A stretch of DNA of 64,000 bases from Patella vulgata (lineage: Eukaryota; Mollusca; Gastropoda; Patellidae): assembly GCF_932274485.2 (NCBI RefSeq), contig NC_065879.2, positions 94,563,959 through 94,627,958 on the forward strand. The letters run 5' to 3'. Below, in pieces: positions 21,396-31,431 of the stretch. The translations under genes were made by a program, and so were the position numbers. Under the pieces are notes generated by a model that did not search any database, was not told where the DNA came from, and saw only the letters and a list, made by a program, of their open reading frames with translations. The stretch's first letter is position 1. Each line of letters opens with the position of its first letter.

Positions 21396-22345
21396 TTTTT
21401 AGCATGTACTAATAGAATTTACAAGAAAACTCATCGGTTTTTGCTTTTCCATGGATACCAAACAGACCTCTTCCTATAGCCAGAGATTGTTCTGTTGCTT
21501 TTTTGGAGTTGCAATTAGCATTGTTCTTGCCAAAAGTGATGAAAATCCATGCAGGCTACTTTTGTGTTTATCAGCACCCTCTTTATCATACTTTTGGGCC
21601 AAGTTTAGAACATAGTTGGTAAATAAAACTGGTAGTTTATCACCCCATATAATAAAACATTTCACATCTTATCAACAAAAATTACAGTGCTATCTTTAAA
21701 ATGTGTATTTTTGACTGCTCAACGCCCTTAACAACAAAAGCATAAATTTATTTGAAGTATCTAGCGTAATTTTAAAGTAGCTATGGGTCTGAACTCCCGA
21801 CTTCAATACACAGATAGATCTCATCTCAGGATTTATCAATCCCGGTTCCAATGAAAGACTCAGAAATGTAGGGCTCACTTGTCTTTCTGAATTCCCACAT
21901 ACATAAAAGAAATGACAGCCTGAATTCAAATAAGTGTACCATATGAGAAACTGACAGCTGTAATTAAATGATGAATCAACCCAGGTATTTCAGCAATTAT
22001 ATCGACTCAGCCATTGCTGCAATCATATGTTTTAAACTAATTGCAATATTGTGTTGGTGAGATGTTAAATTCCTTTCCTTTTGATTTACATCTGACGAAA
22101 ATTACAAATTAAGTTACTTGTTTCGTTTGAGGTTTGTGAGATGTTCGCGTTAGATAGATCCATGGTCATATTCATTATACAATCCGTATCCGTTCTCTAC
22201 CGGAAATGAACTTGGGAAAGAACAAAGACACGTTTTTCTCTCGTTGTATTTCCTTATTTGTTGACGAAGAGTTTGAATCTCACTTAGGAGAACTTACCCG
22301 ATAACCGACTATTTTCTGTAGCAGAACTTTACAAACTAAATAATG
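21396..22345 (+). promoter_or_regulatory. ZF4 leader block and ATG-only exon
   Basis: It matches 61535-62920 from 'tttagcatgtac' onward, with a single minisatellite unit near 21770 and the 'gatagatctcatctc' block. It ends 'caaactaaATAATG' with ATG at 22343-22345, followed by GTGAGT. Splicing to 25709 would give M-E-T-N-D-V in frame. It is the best preserved leader with its gene body on the same strand. Promoter activity is inferred. Confidence 0.6.
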
Positions 22346-22509
22346 GTGAGTGTCACTGTTCAAGCCTCATGGCCTGACAAGCTTGTAGTTATAGGCCGAC
22401 CTAACCTTTTCTTCGGTCTACTACTAAGAATCTTCTCGATGTTGTTAAATTCCCACTCCGTATTTGGTCTTTGATCGTGTTTTATAGTGTAAATGTTTAT
22501 CAACTATTT

Positions 22510-22784
22510 GGGGGGTTGGATGCCTGAATGGTTAGCGTGCGCGCGCTGTATCATAAAGTATGTCATTGAGTCGACTGGCGTGGTTTCGAATCCCCAGTTG
22601 TACGTGGCAAGGAGTAGGGTCGCCTGTCCAACCTCGTGGGTTTTCTCCGGGTCCTCCGGTTTCCTCCCAGTGCTAAAGACCCCTACGCGCAAGCGAATTA
22701 TGTAAATAAAATTAAACCATATGTTAGTCCCGAAATGACCTAGTTTGTGTCGAGTGGACGTTAAACCCCATCTCTCTCTCTCTC
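22510..22784 (+). mobile_element. SINE family 1, full length, in ZF4 intron
   Basis: It has a G run, tRNA-like head ('tgcctgaatggttagcgtgc'), central block, shared tail and (CT)n. A perfect 13-bp target duplication 'ttatcaactattt' lies at 22497-22509 and 22785-22797. Confidence 0.9.
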
Positions 22785-22876
22785 TTATCAACTATTTACA
22801 TAAATATTACACGTTTGGGTACCTTAATGCAATTATAATAATTTGTAAAAAAACAATACAAAAAACAATGTATCAG

Positions 22877-23951
22877 CATGGACCTTATAATACATGGACT
22901 GGCAACGGCTTAATAACCCAACCAGAGATGTGTGCCGCGCTGTAATTTGAGACACTCACGGTAATTTAAGAAGTGTCAATCACAACCAAACGAAAGTTGT
23001 TAACGAGTTATGTCCCTTCGCGGCGTCTGTAGTTACCTGGCATGCGTACTGCTCCATTATGAGTATATAAATAAATCTGTGAGCCGTCGGATGTTTATAT
23101 TTTATTGAATAATATGCTAATAAAATTAAACTTATTTTAAACAAAATTTCTCACTTTTTCTATCTAAAGAAACTGGGCAAAACTTTGGGGTAATTTGGGT
23201 CAAATCAAATACAGGTTTATTCATGATTGTTGAACAGTACATGCATTGGTACTTGAAAATATCACAAAACAAAATAATTTTTTAAAAATGTTAATATTTG
23301 TTTTAAAAATAAGAATTTTGCCCAGTACAGTAGATAAGATATCAAAGTTTATGGAGAAACGGATAATTAATTCCAAAAAAAAAATCTTTCACTGATTGAA
23401 AGCAAAAATAAATTCACGTATTTTCTCATAAAATTGTCTAATAAGTGTTATTTTCGTTGTTTTTAGGAAGTAATTAATTATATTTCACTTTTTTAAAAAT
23501 CGATGATTTTTTTTCCAAACAATGCCTTAGATTCACGTGTATCAGAATTATGTCAGGAAAATATGAAATAATAAATAGATTTTGATTGAAAGCAAAAATC
23601 CTGACGCATGTTTTCGATTGTTCATATAACAACAAACAATGGCGACGTCTTTGTTTCGGAGATGCAGTCTACGTGTACTTTGAAGATGGTAATTATAAAG
23701 TTGTTTAAAATAAAATGTATACATATATGCACCGGAAATTATAGTTAATGACTTATCTTGTCAAACAAAAATTTATTTAAGCAGTTTTTGGTAAATTCAG
23801 GACACAAAACGGAACGATGAAAACGGGTGATTATAGCTAATTAGCAAAGACATTGAGTAATATCGCTATTGGCTTCTCTCGTGTTTTCTCGCGCGGCAGA
23901 CATTTAGCGATATTGCTTCTCGTAACCAGTCCATGTATTATAAGGTCCATG
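22877..23951. mobile_element. TIR element with 7-bp target duplication, copy 1
   Basis: The termini CATGGACCTTATAATACATG and its inverse enclose 1075 bp. The flanks are 'gtatcag' at 22870-22876 and 23952-23958. A second copy in the opposite orientation is at 28620-29713 with its own 7-bp duplication. No transposase frame is present. It lies in the probable ZF4 intron. Superfamily unresolved; 7-bp duplications are uncommon. Confidence 0.85.
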
Positions 23952-23958
23952 GTATCAG

Positions 23959-24326
23959 TTATCTTTGAAATTAAAGAACTAAAAGTGTTATGATTTGTAG
24001 TCTCGGACATCAGGAACTGGTACATTTTAGACGTCTTGGTAACCAAGACTATGTTGTGAGGTTTTCTACCATACATCATATTAAAAATTAATGTTATTTT
24101 GTTAGACATATAGATAGATATTGTTATACATCACAATGTGAAATGTTTGTTGTAACTTCTATACTCATGCTTGTACATGTAGTTGTGAATAAACTGTTAT
24201 TATTATTATTATTTCCAGAAGCTATTTGGGTTATCTTTCACATCTGCAACAACACTTTTTTCATATTCCTAATGGGCTGTGTTATGAAGACTTGTTGCAT
24301 GGTTTCAAGCTATTCGATATTCTTCG
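23959..24326. other. Unassigned spacer with (ATT)n tail
   Basis: A minus-strand open stretch at about 23959-24110 is not recognised. 'gaataaactgttattattattatt' at about 24187 looks like the A/T-rich 3' end of a retroelement, but no coding part is attached. Confidence 0.4.
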
Positions 24327-24485
24327 ACGTGACAAGGAGTAGGGGCGCCTGTCCAACCTCGTGGGTTTTCTCCGGTTTCCTCCCACTGCTAAAGACCCCT
24401 ACGCGCAAGCGAATTATTGAAATAAAATTAAACCATATGTTAGTCCCGAAATGGCCTAGTTTGTGTCGAGTGGACGTTAAACCCC

Positions 24486-24525
<40 letters not shown>
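24327..24525 (+). mobile_element. SINE family 1, 5'-truncated
   Basis: It spans from 'gacaaggagtaggggcgcct' through the central block to a long (CT)n tail. A 10-bp target duplication 'atattcttcg' lies at 24317-24326 and 24526-24535. The truncation is as expected for incomplete reverse transcription. Confidence 0.85.
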
Positions 24526-24527
<2 letters not shown>

Positions 24528-24604
24528 ATTCTTCGTAGTTGCCACTTGTTCGATTTCTTTAAAAAGTCTTTGTTCCATTCTGTGTTTCTTTTATAAAATA
24601 ACAT

Positions 24605-24700
24605 ATTCGCTGTGATGTATACCCAACAAGAATAGCAATGTCAGCAATAAAAACTGTGATGTATACCCAACAAGAATAGCAATGTCAGCAATAAAAACAG
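24605..24700 (+). repeat. 45-bp tandem duplication
   Basis: 'ctgtgatgtatacccaacaa' and what follows occurs twice without change. The rest of 24536-25460 shows no gene; it forms part of the probable ZF4 intron. Confidence 0.8.
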
Positions 24701-25463
24701 ATGTACTGGCTAATCTATATGCATCAACTTTACTGGTTAGGGTATTTATGTAATAATCTTGTCAAGCTACAAATTCATTTACATCTGCGACATGATGGTG
24801 ATCAGAGAAGAACTGAATGTGTTAGCAAGACAGGAGATAAAAGCGAAAGTAGACCATTTAGAAATAAGACTACTGTAAAAACTAGTGTTGAGAGAGACTC
24901 AGATTAAAACATAATAAAGAGAAGACCAGTTATACACCACTTCAACACAACCTTAACATAAGCGTAACCCTGGGACTTGAATTGACCTTTTGTTATACAC
25001 CACTTCAACTCAACCTTAACATTTGATTAGTGTATTATGTGATTGCACATTGTAATAAAATTCCGGTGAATATGTTGCTAAAAATAGAGGCCGTCAATAC
25101 ATCATTGGTTAATTTATCTGAAATGTCAAGTAGAATTCTCACGAGACATGAGAAATGGCACATGAAAATTTCCAATGAGAAGAATTCTGGAAGAAATAGA
25201 TGGAATTTTTGAGCCTTTGTGATTATATGGCTTATGTTTTTAAAGTGTTATTTTTTAGCAGACGATGTTGATTATCATTTATGTAACAAGGAATGACCCA
25301 TTACACGCAGTTATTGATCTTTAGAACCATTTCCCATATATACAACTAATCACACTCCTTTTCTGAATCACTCTTCTTATCGAAACTGGGAGAGCTTTTT
25401 AAGGAGAGCTATTTTTTCAATTGTTCATTAAGGGGAGATTTTTTTTGATCTCCTCTAAAATAC

Positions 25464-25708
25464 AAACAACAACTGGTTATAACTTTTATATATTACAGAA
25501 AAGTAATGATGTTATAACTTTTATATATTACAGGATACTAATGATGTTATAACTTTTATATATTACAGTAAACTAATGATGTTATAACTTTTATATATTA
25601 CAGGAAACTAATGACGTTATAACTTTTATATATTACAGGAAACTGATGATGTTATAACTTTTATATATTACAGGATACTAATGATGTTATAACTTTTATA
25701 TATTACAG
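25464..25708 (+). promoter_or_regulatory. Array of seven tandem splice acceptors before ZF4 exon
   Basis: A 35-bp unit containing 'acttttatatattacag' recurs exactly in register, so AG ends at 25498, 25533, 25568, 25603, 25638, 25673 and 25708. Each unit also copies the first bases of the exon ('GAAACTAATGATGTTATA'). Since 35 is not a multiple of three, only the last acceptor keeps the ZF frame. Use of the others that I traced reaches TAA within 18 codons. Confidence 0.8.
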
Positions 25709-26868
25709 GAAACTAATGATGTTGTAACTTTCCATCAGTGTGTTGTATGTGATGAGATTTTTCAACAATATGATGATTTAGAAAAACACAATAAGATACA
25801 TGTTAAAGAAGAGAAAATTGATGATGTAAATGGATATTGTCATGTTAAAGAAGAGAAAACTGATGATGTAGATGAATATTGTCATGTTAAAGAAGAGAAA
25901 ACCGATGATGTAGATGAATATTGTCATGTTAAAGAAGAGAAAACTGATGATGTAGATGAATATTGTCATGTTAAAGAAGAGAAAACTGATGATGTAGATG
26001 AATATTGTCATGTTAAAGAAGAGAAAACTGATGATGTAGATGAATATTGTCATGTTAAAGAAGAGAAAACTGATGATATTGAAACTGTTTATCAGTGTAA
26101 ATTGTGTGATGAAGAATTTAATTAGAAACAGATTTAGAAAAACACTGTGAAATACATGTTAGTCAGCAAGGGCAAACAGGAGATAAACGATATAAATGTG
26201 ATATTTGTAGTAAATCATTCACTTGTAGTAGTCATCTACAGAGACATATCAGAAATCAAACTGGTGTAAAACCTTATAAATGTGATATTTGTGGTAAATC
26301 ATTTACACGTGCTGGAAGCCTACAGAACCACATGAGAATACATACTGGAACAAAACCTTATAAATGTGATGTTTGTGGTAAATCATTTAGCCAGAATGGA
26401 ACTCTACAAACACATATGAGAATTCATACTGGAGAAATGCCTTATAAATGTGATGTTTGTAATAAATCATTTAGTCAGAAAGTACATCTACAGAATCATG
26501 TAAGAAATCATACTAGAGAGGAACCATTTGATGTGATGTTTGTAGTGAATCAATATACTGAACAAGGTACCCTACGAAAGCATATCAGGATTCATATGGG
26601 TGAAAAACCCTATAAATGTGATGTTTGTGGTGAATCATTTGCATGGAGAAATAGTCTAATAACACACATGAAATATCACCCTGGACAAAACCCATTTAAA
26701 TGTGATGTTTGTAGTAAATCATTTACTACTGGTGCTAGTCTACAAACACATGTGAAAGTTCATACAGGTATAACACCTTATAAATGTGATGTTTGTGATA
26801 AATCATTTAGTCAGAATGTTGGTCTACGCAACCACAGGAGAATTCATGCTCGTGAAAAAACCTTATAA
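25709..26868 (+). pseudogene. ZF4: C2H2 zinc-finger paralogue with frameshift
   Basis: The exon opens in frame: first divergent finger ('FHQCVVCDEIFQQYDDLEKH'), then seven acidic 14-residue repeats, the largest number here. It stops at 26123-26125 in the second finger, where one A is missing relative to ZF2 and ZF3 ('gaatttaattag'). In the next frame, fingers continue to 26868. One of them lost its Cys pair through a -1/+1 shift pair near 26530-26560, and the array ends 'EKTL' by another extra A. As read it would give only one finger plus the acidic repeats (about 140 residues). A host gene that is decayed rather than removed. Confidence 0.8.
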
Positions 26869-26920
26869 TTATGATGTTTGAAGTAGATCATTCACCACTA
26901 CTTCTAATACCTAAAAAAAA

Positions 26921-27200
26921 ATGGGGTTTAACATCCACTCGACACAAACCAGGTCATTACGGGACTAACACATGGTTCCATTTTATTTCAATAATTCGCT
27001 TGCGCGTAGGGGAATGGAAACCACGCCAGTTGACTTAATGACAGACCTTATGATAAAGCGCACTCATTCGAAAATGTAAAAAAGAACAAAACTAAAGACC
27101 CGTATGGACAAGCAAATGATAGAAATAAAATTGAACCCTATATTTTTCCCAAATTGACCTAGTTTGTGTTGAGTGGACATTAAACCTAATTTCTTTCACA
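26921..27200. mobile_element. SINE family 1 fragments in opposite orientations
   Basis: 26921-27080 matches SINE1 on the minus strand (tail and part of the head, middle deleted). 27092-27195 matches the 3' half on the plus strand and ends 'cattaaacctaatttctttc'. The head-to-head order suggests two insertions or an inversion. Confidence 0.7.
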
Positions 27201-27224
27201 CTTTTTATCTTTTATCTTTTCAAC

Positions 27225-27330
27225 AGTTGAAATTTGAAATAAGAGTAGGACATAGTGCCGTGTATGGTCGTCTTTTTTACTCTAGTTGGTGAAGAGTATC
27301 AGGATGTTTAACTATGTTTCATTTCATTTT
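27225..27330 (+). mobile_element. SINE family 2 fragment, diverged
   Basis: 'acagttgaaatttgaaataagagtaggacatagtgcc' to 'gtttcatttcatttt' aligns with the SINE2 3' third with deletions. Confidence 0.6.
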
Positions 27331-27439
27331 GATATATTTTTAAATGTTTAAATTGAATAAAATATTTACAAAAACAAAAATAAATGGTTTTACATTACTA
27401 AAAATGTTTTTACAGACATTTATGACATCATAGCAGCAT

Positions 27440-28250
27440 GAGACATGCTATGGTAATATAACTTTAATTAGTTATGGTAATAAAGCTTTAAGTGGCTGAA
27501 GTAATATACATGTAGCTTTAAAGTAGCTGTATAATAATATGACTTTTAGGGTAATATAGCTTTAAAATATCTTGGGTAATACAGCTTTAAAGAAGCTGTG
27601 GTAATATAGCTTTAAATGATCTAAGGTAATATAGCTTTATAGGATCTAAGGTAATATAGCTTTATAGGATCGAAGGTAATATAGCTTTATAGGATCGAAG
27701 GTAATATAGGTTTAAGTGATCTAAGGTAATATAGCTTTAAAGGATCTAAAGTAATATAGCTTTATAGGATCTAAGGTAATATAACTTTAAAATATCTAGT
27801 GTAATATAGCTTTATAGGATCTAAGGTAATATAGGTTTAAGTGATCTAAGGTAATATAGCTTTAAAGTAACTAAGGTAATATAGCTTTAAAGGATCTAAG
27901 GTAATATAGCTTTAAAGTAACTATGGTAATATAGCTTTATAGGATCTAAGGTAATGTAGCTTTATAGGATCTAAGGTAATATAGCTTTATAGGATCTAAG
28001 ATAATATAGCTTTATAGGATCTAAGGTAATATAACTTTAAAGGATCTAGGGTAGTATAGCTTTAAAGTATCTAGGGTAATATAGCTTTAAAGTATCGAGG
28101 ATAATATAGCTTTAAAGTATCTAGGGTAATATAGCTATAAGTATCTAGGGTAATATAGCTTTAAAGTATCTAGGGTAATATAGCTTTATAGGATCTAAGG
28201 TAATATAGCTTTAGATTAGTTAGGGTAATATAACTTTAAAGTAGGTGAAG
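27440..28250 (+). repeat. 25-bp minisatellite, about 32 units
   Basis: Units read 'ggtaatatagctttaaag' plus a variable heptamer (gatctaa, tatctag, taactaa). It is the largest array of this family in the window. Higher-order variants such as 'tttataggatcta' cluster together, showing local homogenisation. Confidence 0.95.
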
Positions 28251-28619
28251 TTATATACTGTCTGTTTATTGACTTCTGTTGGTGCATTTGATTGCGTCAG
28301 GCACAGTATCTGTGGTCTTGCCTGTGGTATAACACATGGTAAATGTCTGGATATATTAAGGAATATATATCATACCTGCAAATCGTGTATAAACACGGAA
28401 CAAGGTCTAACTGAAACTTTCCCGTGCAGCATAGGTACTTGACAAGGTCTATTTTAAGCCCTGTAATAATCTCACTGTTCATCGACCAGTTTGCATCAGA
28501 ATTAGAAAACCTAGGCTGTGTTAGTCTCTGAAGATTATGACAACGTCTTCTGTTTTCTCACTTTCCTTTGCAGACGATGTAAATAATATTTCTGACACAG
28601 CAGACAATATAAGTAATAT
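28251..28619 (+). pseudogene. LINE reverse transcriptase fragment, interrupted
   Basis: Frames contain RT landmarks in order: a 'GAFDCVRHS'-like block, 'KCLDILRNIYHTC', 'FPCSIGT...QG..LSPVIISLFIDQFASEL' across a frame change, and 'LSFADDVNNISDTADNISN', with the catalytic ADD. The coding sequence continues after the inserted element at 29714-29770 ('ADTADSAELFCSKFG'). It is a plain LINE relic with several shifts; clade uncertain (CR1/Jockey/RTE-like). Confidence 0.65.
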
Positions 28620-29713
28620 CATGGACCTTATAATACATGGACTGGTTACGAGAAGTAATATCGCTAAATGTCTGCCGCGCGAGAAAACACGAGAGAAGCC
28701 AATAGCGATATTACTCAATGTCTTTGCTAATTAGCTATAATCACCCGTTTTCATCGTTCCATTTTGTGTCCTGAATTTACCAAAAACTGCTAAAATAAAC
28801 TTTTGTTTGACAAGATAAGTCATTAACTATAATTTCCGTTGCATATATGTATACATTTTATTTTAAACAACTTTGTAATTACCATCTTCAAAGTACACGT
28901 AGACTGCATCTCCGAAACGAAGACGTCGCCATTGTTTGTTGATATATGAACAATCGAAAACATGCGTCAGGATTTTTGCTTTCATTTAAAATCTATTTAT
29001 TATTTCATATTTTTCTGATATAATTCTGATACACGTGAATCTAAGGCATGCTTTGGAAAAAAATCATCGATTTTTAAAAAAGTGGAATATAGTTAATTAC
29101 TTCCTAAAAACAACGAAAATAACACTTATTAGACAATTTTATGAAAAAATACGTGATTTTATTTTTGCTTTCAATCAGTGAAACATTTATTTTTGGAATT
29201 AATCACCCCTTTCTCTGTAAACTTTGATATCTTATCTACGTTACTGGGCAAAATTCTTATTTTTAAAACAAATATTAACATTTTTAAAAAATTATTTTGT
29301 TTTGTGATATTTTCAAGTATTAATGCATGTACTGTTCAACAATCATGAATAAACCACCTGTATTTGATTTGACCCAAATTATCCTACAGTTTTGCCCAGT
29401 TTATTTAGATAGAAGAAGCGAGAAATTTTGTTTAAAATAAGTTTAATTTTATTGGCATATTATTCAGTAAAATAAAAACATCCGACGGCTCGCAGATTTA
29501 TTTATAGGTGTTGTAAGCCATTATACTCATAATGGAGCAGTAAGGATACCAGGTAACCACAGACGCCGTGAAGGGACATAACTCGTTAACAACTTTCGTT
29601 TGGTCGTGATTGACACGTCTCAAATTACAGCGACGTGTCTCAAATTACAGCGCGGCACACATCTCTGGTTAGGTTATTAAGCCGTTGCCAGTCCATGTAT
29701 TATAAGGTCCATG
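28620..29713. mobile_element. TIR element with 7-bp target duplication, copy 2 (inverted)
   Basis: The same termini as 22877-23951 and about 1.09 kb of matching sequence in the opposite orientation. 'gtaatat' lies at 28613-28619 and 29714-29720. It split the LINE reverse transcriptase right after the ADD motif. A ~20 bp internal phrase ('gtctcaaattacagcg') is duplicated here but not in copy 1. Confidence 0.9.
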
Positions 29714-29772
29714 GTAATATTGCTGATACAGCAGATAGTGCAGAACTATTTTGCAGTAAATTTGGCATGTAT

Positions 29773-30992
29773 AGCCCCACTTACACTTGGTCGGTACCAA
29801 GAAATTGACACGTTTACATTACTGTAAAATAACCGGTCTCGAAACTGTGCCAGGCAAGCCAAATGTGGAACTCTTTACAGAAAAGTTAATTTCAGTCCCT
29901 ACTAAAATGACCCGAATGAAAACAATTATGGCCATTGATTTAGTTTGAGCAGCCATTTTGACAGAACTGATGAAAGACCTGTCAAAGGTCGCGGGATAAA
30001 AGGTCAAGGTTCATTTGGCGCATGCGCAGTAATCGTACTGAAACTATGCTCTGACCGGAGAACGTTTACGAAAATTTAACCGTGCCATGCCTCGCAGCGT
30101 GCCGAGACCACCTCACTTCAGTGAACCAAATTGGCACGGTTCTCAGTACGGCACGCTTATGTTTGACCCGCTTACACTACAAAAAAACTAAACGTGCGGT
30201 GCCTTATGGTGGCTGAAAGCGTCCATTTAGATCGACTTGCTTAACGCCGACTCTCGCCTCGGAAGTTTATAGTTAGTTACATGCGCAATGGCTACATTTT
30301 ACTTCTTGTATATAACATGGGGGAGCTTTTGGATGAGTTAGGACTTGTAGGCTAGCCTACTTTCTGCCACAGATGGAGCAACATGTGGCAAACTCTTGCA
30401 CAAAAGCATGTATGAGGTTTACCATGAAAAACTTGAAATACACAAGCTGGAAGTAGGGACAAGTAAACATGCAATTTTCGGCCCTACATTTCAACCTAAC
30501 CGACCTCTCAAAATCATGAATATTCACCAAAACCTGGCAGAAAATGTATTTTCAAACCCCTTTCTTCGATTCTACACCAAAAATCGCCATGCAAAAGGGG
30601 AAAAGGGAAAGGGAGAGAAAGACAAAAAAAAACTTTCGCCCTACATTACGGAGTAGAAATATTTGATGATCTGTGTGCGTAAAATGTAGCCATTGCGCAT
30701 GTAACTAACTATAAACTTCCGAGGCGAGAGTCGCCGTTAAGCAAGTCGCCGAAAAAGGCGCCGATTTTTTCGGCGACTATTTCCGCGCGTGGCTTAACGG
30801 CGACTCTCGTGTTGTGAAAGTCGCGGGTCGCCGATAAGGTAGTACGACGAAAAAGTCGCCGATCGGCGCCTTTTTCGTCGTGCTGGCTTAACGGCGACTC
30901 TCGCGTTGTATCTTGAAACCCGCCGATCTAAATGGACGCTTTCAGCCACCATAGTGCCTGGTACGTTTAAAATTTGTAATGTAAACGGGGTT
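29773..30992. mobile_element. Palindrome-rich MITE, copy 1, split by another element
   Basis: The ends are AGCCCC...GGGGTT with internal 'cgtttacattac' inverted repeats, and a 3-bp 'tat' duplication at 29770-29772 and 30993-30995. It matches 45152-45680 in the opposite orientation. The element 30205-30953 is inserted inside. A 3-bp duplication would fit Harbinger- or CACTA-type superfamilies; this is not resolved. Confidence 0.7.
30205..30953. mobile_element. Foldback-like element nested in the MITE
   Basis: The ends begin TATGGTGGCTGAAAGCGTCC with the inverse at the right; the target duplication is 'gtgcct' (30199-30204 and 30954-30959). The inverted arms extend to about 115 bp on the left, mirrored at 30679-30747. 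The right arm is then expanded by about 200 bp of 'cggcgactctcg' and 'gtcgccgat' repeats that can fold on themselves. The middle frame of about 86 residues is not recognised. Superfamily unknown. Confidence 0.75.
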
Positions 30993-31367
30993 TATGAGAA
31001 ACTGGCAGCTGTAATTAAATATGGAATTGACCCAGGTAATGCAGCAATCATTAAAGAAATCATGTGTTTTAAACCAATTGTAATATTGTGTTGGTGAGAC
31101 GTTAAATTCCTTTCCTTTTGATTTCAGACGAAAATTACAAGTTCAGTTACGCATTTGTGAGTTGCTCGCGTTAGATAGATCCTTGGCAATATTTATTATA
31201 CAACCTGTATCCGTTCTCTACCGGAAATGAACTTGGGGGAAAGAATACAGACACGTTTTACTCTTCGTTGTTTTCCCTTATTTTGTAAGCAGAGTTTGAA
31301 TCTCGCGAAAGGACAGCTTACCAGGCAACTGATCATTTAGGAACAGAACTTTACAAACAAAATAATG
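30993..31367 (+). promoter_or_regulatory. ZF leader, possible ZF5 first exon, degraded donor
   Basis: It matches the 22 kb leader from 'tatgagaaactg' to 'aaaATAATG' (ATG at 31365-31367). The donor here is GTGCGT instead of GTGAGT, which should weaken it. The nearest downstream ZF exon on this strand is ZF5 at 42313, about 11 kb away across many transposons. Confidence 0.5.
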
Positions 31368-31431
31368 GTGCGTATTACTGTTACTATCCAAGTCACATGG
31401 CATATAAACAAAACGCCAGGGATGGCCCGAC

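Noticed and set aside
25778-26053. Minus-strand hydrophobic repeat protein ('FIYIISFLFFNM')
   Set aside because: It is the antisense of the acidic 14-residue repeats of ZF4; the same shadow occurs over ZF1 and ZF5.
27440-28250. CRISPR array or satellite centromere
   Set aside because: The units are tandem without spacers and the array is under 1 kb, so it is a minisatellite.
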